Positions 1-5,961 of a DNA stretch of 10,700 nt are shown here, piece after piece. Source of the DNA: an uncultured Coprococcus sp. (GTDB lineage: Bacteria; Bacillota; Clostridia; Lachnospirales; Lachnospiraceae); contig URJU01000067.1 in the NCBI GenBank assembly GCA_900548315.1, forward strand, positions 1 through 10,700. The letters are read 5' to 3'. Position 1 is the stretch's first letter, and every line of letters starts with the position of its first letter. The notes under the pieces were generated by a model, which saw nothing but the letters and a program-made list of their open reading frames with translations, was not told where the DNA came from and ran no database searches. The position numbers and the translations under genes are program-made.

Positions 1-34
1 GTCTCGTGGGCTCGGAGATGTGTATAAGAGACAG
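1..34. other. Illumina Nextera Read 2 transposase adapter (not genomic)
   Basis: All 34 bases match the known Nextera Read 2 tagmentation adapter, ending in the 19-base Tn5 mosaic end (bases 16-34, starting AGATGTGTATAAG). This is library-preparation sequence left on the contig, not a mobile element of the organism. Biological sequence starts at about base 35, leaving only about 21 bases downstream of the stop codon of the last gene. Confidence 0.97.
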
Positions 35-55
35 TTTTATTTATTATATAAATTA

Positions 56-2029
56 TCAATTCTTAACCTTAACAACGTCCTTCTTTCTGTACTTCTTCAC
101 CTCATACAGTTTCTCATCTGCCATAGTCATGGCATTCTGAAGACCTTTCTTGTTATATTCAACGATCTGGCAGTTTCCAAGAGATACACTGACCTTGTAA
201 GGCTTGTCACAGTGTTCATTAAACTTCTCAAATGAACTGTATACTTCCTCAGCGAATGCATCTGCAGCGTCAGAGTCCTTAAGGTCGAGTACAAGACAGC
301 AATACTCGTCTCCACCTATTCTGCCTACGATCCCATTATCGCCTACAGATTCGATCAGAATATCTCCTATGGTCTTGAGAGAGAAATCGCCCTCATCATG
401 GCCATATCTGTCATTGATGATCTTGAGACTGTTCATATCTGCATAGAATACAGTAGCAGTCCTTTTCTGCTCCTCACATTCCTTGAGCAGCTGTAATGAT
501 CTGTCAAAGAAACCTCGTCTGTTCATGATTCCTGTCAGAGGATCCTGCTTTGACAGATTGTCAAGCATAATGTTGTTTTTCTGCAGGATCGCCATACTCT
601 CCTCAAGGCGCTTCATGATCTCCTCGTTCGTCTTGAGCAGATTGATCATCTTGACAGCAGCTGAGACCTGGTTTCCAAGAAACTCCCCATTCACCAGAAC
701 TCCTTCCGTGAGATCACACAGAAGAACTCCATAGAGTATTTCGTTGGAATACAGCGGCAAGAGTACATATATTCCAGCACCTTCCACACCGAGGCTCTCA
801 AAATCATAGAGATTTGATGACGACACCTTCTGGTTCACAGTGATCACACTGCTGACCTTCTCCTTCAGATCCTTAGTCTTCAGGTACAGCTGATCCGGAA
901 GTTCAAACGGTTCACCGATCAAGTGTATTATCGGCTCTTTATAGAGGAATATGAATGCATTCTCTATATCCAGCCAGTCCATAGTGCCAAGAATCTCTCC
1001 ATAACTTCTGTCGTTGCCTCTGTCAAAACTCAGAACCTTCTGGATAAATGTCTTCATCTTGAACTGAGTCTTATTTCTCTCCTCCCACTGTTCCGAAAGC
1101 ATATGGTTCATTGAGAGATATCCCTCAATAACATTCTTACTACGTTTTCTTGATCCGCCTTTTTTACAGAATGAATCTCTTCTGATAAACTCAGTCGGAA
1201 GTATCTTACTCTCAACCTGCTTGCCATCAATGAGCCTGACCATAAGATTTACTGCCTCTGAGCCAAGTTTTCCCGCGTCTGCGCGCACAGTCGAGAGCGT
1301 CGGATATATCTGTGTAGCCCACTCAATATCATCGTAACCCATCACTGATATATCTCTTCCCGGCAGAATATCCCTTGCCTTAAGTTCTTCATAAAAACCA
1401 GATGCACAGGAATCATTCACGCAGAACACTCCCTGCATATCCGGATTCCTGTCTAAAATATCTCTGAAAACCTCTTTTGATTCCGATGTAAGATTGCCCT
1501 CCACATAAAGCCCCGGATCAAACTCTATTCCATGAGCCTCAAGCACCTCAATGTAGGTTCTCCTTCTCTCCTTTGCATCATAATTGGAGTCCGGACCGCC
1601 TATCATGCCTATTCTTGTATAACCAAGTTCCTCGATCATGTAATTGAGTCCTTCTCTTATGCCTGCTCCATTGTCATATCTGACACAAATCTGATCCGGC
1701 TCATCTGCAGCCACTATCACACACGGCATCTGCAGATATCTTTTCATAAATTCGCTGATACGCTCCTTGGTTGCAAAGCAGCCAATACAACTCGATGCAA
1801 CAATAACGCCGTCCAGATTCTCCTTTGTAACATAGGAGAACAGTGTCTGGTACTGATATTCATAATATATATCTGACGTTTCTGGGTATTCCCGGTCAAG
1901 GAACTTACCCGGAATAACAACTATATTGACATCAAGTGTCTTTGCCTTCTCTATAACCCCATGACAGAGCAGCCTCGTAAAATCATCCGTGATTCCGCCT
2001 ACCAGAACACCTATCGTCTTTCTCTTCAT
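56..2029 (-). CDS. LacI-type sugar-sensor domain fused to a GGDEF diguanylate cyclase
   Basis: This 657-residue protein is a probable ligand-controlled diguanylate cyclase (2 GTP to c-di-GMP). Residues 5-290 form a periplasmic-binding-protein-like domain of the LacI/GalR type (TIGVLVGG at 5-12, RIGMIGGPDSN at 139-149, DISVMGYDDIEWA at 226-238). The protein begins directly at this domain: the roughly 60-residue helix-turn-helix of true LacI repressors is missing, and there is no room for it in the 38-bp gap after manA. Residues about 300-460 look like a GAF-type region, followed by a short probable helix (460-495). The GGDEF domain (about 496-650) has DPLTG at 496-500, D531 and N534 in DMNSLKIIND, and the signature GGDEY at 572-576. 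No RxxD inhibitory site lies five residues before the signature. There is no signal peptide or membrane segment, so it should be cytosolic. The start has a strong AAGGAGGA (2035-2042), 5 bases upstream. The ligand is unknown; a mannose-derived sugar is inferred from context. Confidence 0.9.
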   Translation of the reverse strand: MKRKTIGVLVGGITDDFTRLLCHGVIEKAKTLDVNIVVIPGKFLDREYPETSDIYYEYQYQTLFSYVTKENLDGVIVASSCIGCFATKERISEFMKRYLQMPCVIVAADEPDQICVRYDNGAGIREGLNYMIEELGYTRIGMIGGPDSNYDAKERRRTYIEVLEAHGIEFDPGLYVEGNLTSESKEVFRDILDRNPDMQGVFCVNDSCASGFYEELKARDILPGRDISVMGYDDIEWATQIYPTLSTVRADAGKLGSEAVNLMVRLIDGKQVESKILPTEFIRRDSFCKKGGSRKRSKNVIEGYLSMNHMLSEQWEERNKTQFKMKTFIQKVLSFDRGNDRSYGEILGTMDWLDIENAFIFLYKEPIIHLIGEPFELPDQLYLKTKDLKEKVSSVITVNQKVSSSNLYDFESLGVEGAGIYVLLPLYSNEILYGVLLCDLTEGVLVNGEFLGNQVSAAVKMINLLKTNEEIMKRLEESMAILQKNNIMLDNLSKQDPLTGIMNRRGFFDRSLQLLKECEEQKRTATVFYADMNSLKIINDRYGHDEGDFSLKTIGDILIESVGDNGIVGRIGGDEYCCLVLDLKDSDAADAFAEEVYSSFEKFNEHCDKPYKVSVSLGNCQIVEYNKKGLQNAMTMADEKLYEVKKYRKKDVVKVKN

Positions 2030-2067
2030 AACTATCCTCCTTGACCTTCTCTTCCAAAGGCAGGATC

Positions 2068-3015
2068 TTACTTGCTGACTGTGGATGCTACGATCTCCAT
2101 ATTGCCCTCAAACACTGGCTTGCTGTATCCGTTTGGCAGGATAAAGTGATCACCCTTCTTTATCGCGTTTCCATCCACTGTTCCACTTCCCGCAACTACG
2201 GACATGATAAGGAATGGCTTGTCGCCCACATTCAGCTCTGCCTTTCCCTCAACATCCAGCTTGTATACTGTGTAATACTTACAGCTTATAAGCTCACAGA
2301 GTTCATTTGTCTTATCCGCCTTGACACTTATAACGCTGTCCTCAACCGGCTTTGCAGGAACTGTTATAACATCTATGCTCTGCTTTACATGCAGATCTCT
2401 CGGCTTTCCATTGCTCAGTCTGTCATAATCATAAACTCTGTATGTGATATCACTGTTCTGCTGCGTCTCAAGAAGTGTAATTCCGCCCTTGATCGCGTGT
2501 ACTGTACCAGGATCTATCTGAATGAAATCCCCCTTCTTAACAGGGATCTCTCTGATAAACTCCTTCCATTTCTTACCTTCGATCATATCGCACAATTCTT
2601 CCTTTGTCCTTGCATTATGACCGATTACAAGTGTTGAATCTTCCTTGCAGTCAAGAATATACCAGCACTCCATCTTGCCAAATGAACCATTCTCATGCTC
2701 TGCTGCGTATGCATCGTCCGGATGCACCTGAATACTCAGATCATCTTTCGCATCGATTATCTTGATAAGCAGCGGGAATCTGACACCGTCTATACCGCCA
2801 AACAGCTCTCTGTGGCTGTCCCATAAGTCGGCAAGCGTCTGCCCCGCAAACTCGCCATTTTTCACTGTACAGTTGCCATTCTCATGTGCCGCAACTCCCC
2901 AGCACTCGCCTATATCATCACCCTCAACATCATATCCGTATTCTTCTCTGAGCTTTGTACCGCCCCAGATATTATGTGTAAACACCGGATTCAAAAAAAG
3001 TATTTCCTTATTCAT
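2068..3015 (-). CDS. manA: Mannose-6-phosphate isomerase, class I (Bacillus-type)
   Basis: ManA interconverts mannose-6-phosphate and fructose-6-phosphate in the cytosol. The 315-residue length is typical of the short Bacillus-type class I enzyme, a zinc-dependent cupin. The signature QVHPDD lies at 96-101. Expected metal ligands are visible: H98, E116 (in KMECWY) and H173 (in GTVHAI). The conserved YRVYDYDR stretch (192-199) carries the likely catalytic arginine R193. The frame stays open upstream to 3201, but I place the start at 3015: it has an ideal AGGAGG at 3025-3030, and the protein then begins with the family's usual first strand (ILFLNPVF...WGG). In context it would finish catabolism of the mannose-1-phosphate released by the GH130 enzymes, after a phosphomannomutase not found here. 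It is followed 38 bp later by the sensor-GGDEF gene, so the two are probably co-transcribed. Identity is very secure. Confidence 0.96.
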   Translation of the reverse strand: MNKEILFLNPVFTHNIWGGTKLREEYGYDVEGDDIGECWGVAAHENGNCTVKNGEFAGQTLADLWDSHRELFGGIDGVRFPLLIKIIDAKDDLSIQVHPDDAYAAEHENGSFGKMECWYILDCKEDSTLVIGHNARTKEELCDMIEGKKWKEFIREIPVKKGDFIQIDPGTVHAIKGGITLLETQQNSDITYRVYDYDRLSNGKPRDLHVKQSIDVITVPAKPVEDSVISVKADKTNELCELISCKYYTVYKLDVEGKAELNVGDKPFLIMSVVAGSGTVDGNAIKKGDHFILPNGYSKPVFEGNMEIVASTVSK

Positions 3016-3024
3016 CGTTATTAT

Positions 3025-3030
3025 CCTCCT
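3025..3030 (-). promoter_or_regulatory. Ribosome binding site that fixes the manA start
   Basis: The minus strand reads AAAAGGAGGATAATAACG before ATG at 3015. The AGGAGG is 9 bases from the start codon. It argues against the 62-codon in-frame extension to 3201, which would run through the structured repeat at 3064-3202. Confidence 0.85.
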
Positions 3031-3063
3031 TTTGACGTACGGCAATTGTGTGCATATCCGTAC

Positions 3064-3202
3064 GGTGTACACATCCGACTTGTCTGGCTCGGAACGCTCC
3101 CGCTCGTTTCGCCCTGCAGCGGATACTAAGATGCCGCTAACGCGCCATCTAAGTACCGGCGGGCTCAAATGTCCGAACCATGACAAGTCGAATATGTACA
3201 CC
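3064..3202 (-). repeat. 139-bp inverted-repeat element / structured RNA candidate in the manA leader
   Basis: The arms 3064-3093 and 3172-3202 are near-perfect inverted repeats. On the minus-strand RNA they form a continuous 30-bp helix with one bulged A. The three positions where the arms differ all become G-U wobbles on that strand, whereas they would be A-C mismatches on the plus strand. The enclosed segment contains a second hairpin (3121-3157): roughly 14 pairs, two mismatches, one bulge and a GUUA loop. CCCGC/GCGGG can form an additional short helix between them. An 8-bp pair, GGCAATTG (3041-3048) and CAATTGCC (3225-3232), flanks the whole. It could be a cis-acting leader RNA, or a small dispersed non-coding repeat of the MITE or palindromic-repeat kind. 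The base pairing is read directly; the function is not known. Confidence 0.75.
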
Positions 3203-3244
3203 TGTTACTGATTACACCAATCCCCAATTGCCTGTTCTATATAA

Positions 3245-3294
3245 GACGGTGAAGAAATCACATTTTTACATTGACCATGACTTCTTCACTCGTC
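3245..3294 (-). repeat. Long hairpin in the putative manA leader
   Basis: The arms 3245-3260 and 3278-3294 pair over 16 bp on the minus-strand RNA, with one bulged A and one G-U pair, around a 17-base loop. No T-run follows, so it is not a simple intrinsic terminator. It lies between the candidate promoter at 3364-3372 and the larger structured element at 3064-3202. Confidence 0.6.
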
Positions 3295-3363
3295 ATTTCC
3301 ATGATAATGTATGCCACTGTTATTTTATTTTATCTGTTGCCTTTTTTCAATCATATAACCTGT

Positions 3364-3372
3364 ATTATATCA
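3364..3372 (-). promoter_or_regulatory. Candidate extended -10 promoter for manA and the sensor gene
   Basis: The minus strand carries TGATATAAT, a perfect extended -10 box (TGnTATAAT). The -35 region at the expected 17-18 bp spacing is poor (TATATG or TTATAT), which an extended -10 can tolerate. Transcription would begin near 3357 and give a leader of about 340 bases ahead of manA. That leader would contain both hairpin elements at 3245-3294 and 3064-3202. This is a prediction from the motif alone. Confidence 0.45.
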
Positions 3373-3417
3373 GATACGAACCCTGCCATATAATTGCAAA
3401 ACCCTCAGAATCAAATT

Positions 3418-3440
3418 CAGCCTGGCTTACTGCCAGGCTG
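3418..3440 (-). terminator. Terminator-like 9-bp hairpin, weak T-tract
   Basis: CAGCCTGGC (3418-3426) and GCCAGGCTG (3432-3440) form a perfect 9-bp stem with a 5-base loop. On the minus strand it is followed only by AATTTGATTC, so the U-tract is poor. It lies after the GH130 genes and before the candidate manA promoter, where an operon end would be expected. It could equally be an mRNA 3'-end stabiliser. Confidence 0.35.
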
Positions 3441-3497
3441 TCATAGTCTAAAAGTTTTGGCAATCACCTGCCATTACGTTTCTTTTTTAGAGGGGTC

Positions 3498-3525
3498 CCC
3501 GAAGGCGGTGGGCACCGCCTTCGGG
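3498..3525. repeat. GC-rich perfect palindrome flanked by T- and A-runs
   Basis: CCCGAAGGCGGTG (3498-3510) is the exact inverse complement of CACCGCCTTCGGG (3513-3525), so 11-12 bp can pair around a small loop. A T6 run (3483-3488) precedes it and an A5 run (3532-3536) follows it on the plus strand. Because of this symmetry both strands read T-run, hairpin, A-run, the reverse of an intrinsic terminator. It lies about 60 bp downstream of the second GH130 gene. It may be a short dispersed palindromic repeat or an RNA 3'-end stem. Confidence 0.65.
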
Positions 3526-3586
3526 AATGAGAAAAATTAATACAATTGCCGCGTATGAGTAGGGGCTCATCACGCTATATAACTAA

Positions 3587-4612
3587 CTATCTTCTACCGA
3601 TCTCGGTATCAGAAGTTGTTACCACACTGTGTGACTTGATGTAATCTACGATCTCATCAAGCTTTGTAAATGCAAGACCAACATAGCTGTCAGCTGCACC
3701 GTAGTAAATGGCGATCTTTCCAGACTCGCTGTCGTGAATAGTAGCACATGGGAAACATACATTAGGAACAAATCCACGCTCCTCGTACCACTCTTCCGGT
3801 GTGAGAAGGAAGTTCTCACAACGATACTTAACGATCGATGGGTTGTCGATATCAAGGATTGCTCCACCGATTGAGTATACATAACCATTACACGTTCCTG
3901 ATACTCCGTGGTAGAATAACAGCCATCCTTCAGAAGTCTCGATAGGAGCTGCACCGCCGCCAATCTTGAGTGACTCCCACCACTCGCTGCTCTTGCCCAT
4001 GACATGTCTGTGCTTACCCCAGTAAACCATATCAGGACTCTCACTTACGAATATATCACCAAATGGTGTGTGTCCACTGTCACTTGGACGTGACAGCATC
4101 ACGAAATTACCGTTGATCTTTCTCGGAAAGAGAACTGCATTTCTGTTAAATGGAAGGAATGGGTTCTCGATTCTCACAAATGTCTTGAGATCCTTTGACT
4201 TTGCGATACCTATCGCTGCACCGTAGAAATCCTGGCACCAGATTGCATAATATGTATCCTCTACCTTTACAAGTCTTGGATCATATGCGTATATAGGCAT
4301 GAACTCTTCACCGTTCTCATCAACAAACTTGATCTTCTCCTCGCTGATATTCCAGTGGATAGCATCCTCGCTCTCTCCGAGGTAGATGTATGGAATTCCA
4401 TTTACCTGCTCGCCTCTGAATACTCCAACAAATTTTCCCTCAAATGGAACTACCGCGCTGTTGAATATTCTTGCAACACCCTTTGCCGGGTTTCTTCCTA
4501 TTATAGGATTCTCTGTATATCTCCAGATTGGAGCATCATGATTATCATTTGCCGGTCTGTCCTGCCATGGCACGTTTGGCACAGGGGCGCTGAACATTTT
4601 TACTTCTGACAT
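3587..4612 (-). CDS. GH130 phosphorylase, probable beta-1,4-manno-oligosaccharide phosphorylase
   Basis: This 341-residue cytosolic enzyme of glycoside hydrolase family 130 (five-bladed beta-propeller) is predicted to split the non-reducing terminal mannose from beta-1,4-manno-oligosaccharides with phosphate, giving alpha-mannose-1-phosphate. The family core motif YDPRL is at 110-114, with D111 the likely proton donor. NRNAVLFPR (156-164) and the C-terminal IYYGAADSYVGLAF (302-315) are also typical. It is about 50 residues shorter than the neighbouring GH130 and clearly a different subfamily; the motifs resemble subfamily 2 (manno-oligosaccharide or mannosyl-GlcNAc phosphorylases). The presence of the epimerase and the other GH130 favours the mannan role, but mannosyl-GlcNAc specificity cannot be excluded. 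The start at 4612 has an AGAGG (4618-4622), 5 bases upstream. It is the last gene of the mannan cluster before the 571-bp gap. Confidence 0.88.
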   Translation of the reverse strand: MSEVKMFSAPVPNVPWQDRPANDNHDAPIWRYTENPIIGRNPAKGVARIFNSAVVPFEGKFVGVFRGEQVNGIPYIYLGESEDAIHWNISEEKIKFVDENGEEFMPIYAYDPRLVKVEDTYYAIWCQDFYGAAIGIAKSKDLKTFVRIENPFLPFNRNAVLFPRKINGNFVMLSRPSDSGHTPFGDIFVSESPDMVYWGKHRHVMGKSSEWWESLKIGGGAAPIETSEGWLLFYHGVSGTCNGYVYSIGGAILDIDNPSIVKYRCENFLLTPEEWYEERGFVPNVCFPCATIHDSESGKIAIYYGAADSYVGLAFTKLDEIVDYIKSHSVVTTSDTEIGRR

Positions 4613-4626
4613 AAGTACCTCTTTCT

Positions 4627-4658
4627 TCCGGCATCTTAGCCGGATTTTTTATTTTATT
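4627..4658 (+). terminator. Intrinsic-terminator-like hairpin facing the plus strand
   Basis: TCCGGC (4627-4632) and GCCGGA (4639-4644) form a 6-bp stem followed on the plus strand by TTTTTTATTTTATT. This is a textbook terminator shape, but for transcripts opposite to the operon, and no plus-strand gene lies upstream. On the operon mRNA the same stem sits directly before the ribosome binding site of the second GH130 gene, with an A-rich 5' side, so it may instead affect mRNA stability or initiation. The rest of the 129-bp gap (4613-4741) shows nothing firm. Confidence 0.5.
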
Positions 4659-4741
4659 ATCACGTTATATGGTATCTGCACAGGCAAAAGGCATACTAAC
4701 CAACGTGTTGTTTCATCTGGCAGCCCATATATTATACTTTC

Positions 4742-5920
4742 TTACTTGTCTGCATTCTTAAGGAACTCGAGGTTTTTCCTGATCAACTCACATCTCTGTG
4801 CTACACACTCAACGCTTCTTCCCGGATCAGAAGGTGTGTTGAATACATAATCAATGAGTCTGTCAACTGTTGTTGTTGCAACATGCATTCTTGTATCGCT
4901 TGATGCATAATAGATGAACACCTCGTTGTTCTCGTTTACGATGGCGCCATTTGTGAATACAACGTTTGATACATCGCCGACTCTCTCCTCACCGCGAGGT
5001 CCGATGAGCATTCCTGATGGCTCAGCGATAACCTTTGAAGGATCATTGAGATCTGTCGCAAATGCATAAAGCACGTATCTGAGACCGGCTGCTGTATTTC
5101 TCACACCATGTGCGATGTGGATCCAGCCCTTGTCTGTCTTTATAGGAGGTGCGCCTGCACCGTTCTTTGCCTCTGTTATAGTGTGGTACTTACGAAGACT
5201 TGTCATCTTCTCCTCGTCTATAACCGCATGCTCTATATCATCACAGAGACCGAATCCGATTCCGCCGCCGCTTCCTGTCTCGATGAAATCATCCATTGGA
5301 CGTGTGTAGAATGCGTACTTGCCATCCACAAATTCAGGGTGAAGTACAACATTTCTCTGCTGTGGGGAACGAAGAGTCTTGAGGTTGTCAAGGCGCTCCC
5401 AGTGCTTTAAATCCTTTGTTCTCACGATACCTGCTGCTGCAACTGCTGCTGAGAGGTCATTTACAGTTGTATCCTTGCTCTCTGAACAGAACACACCGTA
5501 GATCCATCCATCCTCGTGCTGTGTCAGTCTCATATCATATACATTTGTCTCCTCAGGACATACATCGTCCAGAAGGATTGGATAATCCCAGAAACGGAAT
5601 CCATCGATACCGTTGTCACTCTCAGCTACGCCGAAGAATGACTTTCTGTCATTTCCCTCTATTCTTGCGACAAGATAATACTTGCCGTTCAGGTAGATAG
5701 CACCTGAGTTCATGACAGCATTAACTCCGAGACGCTCAATGAAGTATGGATTTGTCTCAGGATTTAAGTCATATCTCCATGTGAGAGGTATCATCTCTCT
5801 TGTGAGTACAGGGTACTCATATCTGTCATAGATTCCATTATAGAAATCTGTCTTCTTATTCTTTCTCTCAAGAAGCTTGTTCAGTTTGTCAAGCTCTACA
5901 TAATATTTCTCATTCATCAT
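4742..5920 (-). CDS. GH130 phosphorylase, probable 4-O-beta-D-mannosyl-D-glucose phosphorylase
   Basis: This 392-residue cytosolic GH130 enzyme is predicted to convert beta-mannosyl-1,4-glucose and phosphate to mannose-1-phosphate and glucose. The N-terminal extension (about 1-60) with [18 protein letters not shown], the VARIEG motif (84-89), NVYDMRLT (126-133) and RNVVLHPEF (189-197) fit subfamily 1, whose characterised members are mannosyl-glucose phosphorylases of about this length. D129 is the likely general acid. [20 protein letters not shown] (254-273) is the conserved substrate-pocket region. It lies 41 bp downstream of the 2-epimerase that would make its substrate. The start is the first of two adjacent ATG codons (5920), with AAGGAGA (5929-5935) 8 bases upstream; the second ATG (5917) is also possible. 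Family assignment is very secure, and substrate is strongly supported by context. Confidence 0.92.
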   Translation of the reverse strand: MMNEKYYVELDKLNKLLERKNKKTDFYNGIYDRYEYPVLTREMIPLTWRYDLNPETNPYFIERLGVNAVMNSGAIYLNGKYYLVARIEGNDRKSFFGVAESDNGIDGFRFWDYPILLDDVCPEETNVYDMRLTQHEDGWIYGVFCSESKDTTVNDLSAAVAAAGIVRTKDLKHWERLDNLKTLRSPQQRNVVLHPEFVDGKYAFYTRPMDDFIETGSGGGIGFGLCDDIEHAVIDEEKMTSLRKYHTITEAKNGAGAPPIKTDKGWIHIAHGVRNTAAGLRYVLYAFATDLNDPSKVIAEPSGMLIGPRGEERVGDVSNVVFTNGAIVNENNEVFIYYASSDTRMHVATTTVDRLIDYVFNTPSDPGRSVECVAQRCELIRKNLEFLKNADK

Positions 5921-5961
5921 TTAGGCATTCTCCTTATAATTTGAAAGCAATTGAATGCTAT

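Larger units (their letters stand above)
3016..3586. other. 571-bp gene-free region between GH130 and manA
   Basis: I find no credible gene here. The region holds at least four inverted-repeat structures (3064-3202, 3245-3294, 3418-3440, 3498-3525), an imperfect hairpin near 3550-3575, the candidate promoter at 3364-3372 and the manA ribosome binding site. The motif CAATTGCC, or its complement, occurs three times (3041-3048, 3225-3232, 3543-3550). The stretch separates the mannan transport/phosphorolysis genes from manA and the sensor gene, and probably marks a transcription unit boundary. Confidence 0.7.

Noticed and set aside
1..34. Tn5 or IS50 end as a genomic mobile element
   Set aside because: The complete Nextera adapter, not only the mosaic end, is present at the exact contig start, so it is library sequence.
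2041..2637. Plus-strand open frame of 198 codons opposite manA
   Set aside because: It lies antisense within manA, which has clear family motifs, and has no ribosome binding site or recognisable domain.
3064..3202. Known riboswitch or T-box upstream of manA
   Set aside because: The region is highly structured, but I recognise no conserved core of a known riboswitch class and no terminator follows it before manA.
2762..3211. Plus-strand open frame of 149 codons over manA and its leader
   Set aside because: It overlaps the manA 5' end and the inverted-repeat element; composition is that of a shadow frame and no start signal is present.
3180..3446. Plus-strand open frame of 88 codons in the gene-free region
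   Set aside because: No ribosome binding site precedes the ATG at 3180; the frame runs through three inverted repeats, and the translated sequence matches nothing I recognise.
3120..4641. Shared CGGCATCTTAG between the hairpin near 3121-3157 and the stem at 4627-4644
   Set aside because: Eleven-base matches between two places are expected by chance in a window of this size, and the surrounding structures differ.
4731..4736. TATAAT on the minus strand just after the first GH130 gene, as an internal promoter
   Set aside because: No acceptable -35 box or extended -10 TG is present, and the sequence is AT-rich, so chance is likely.
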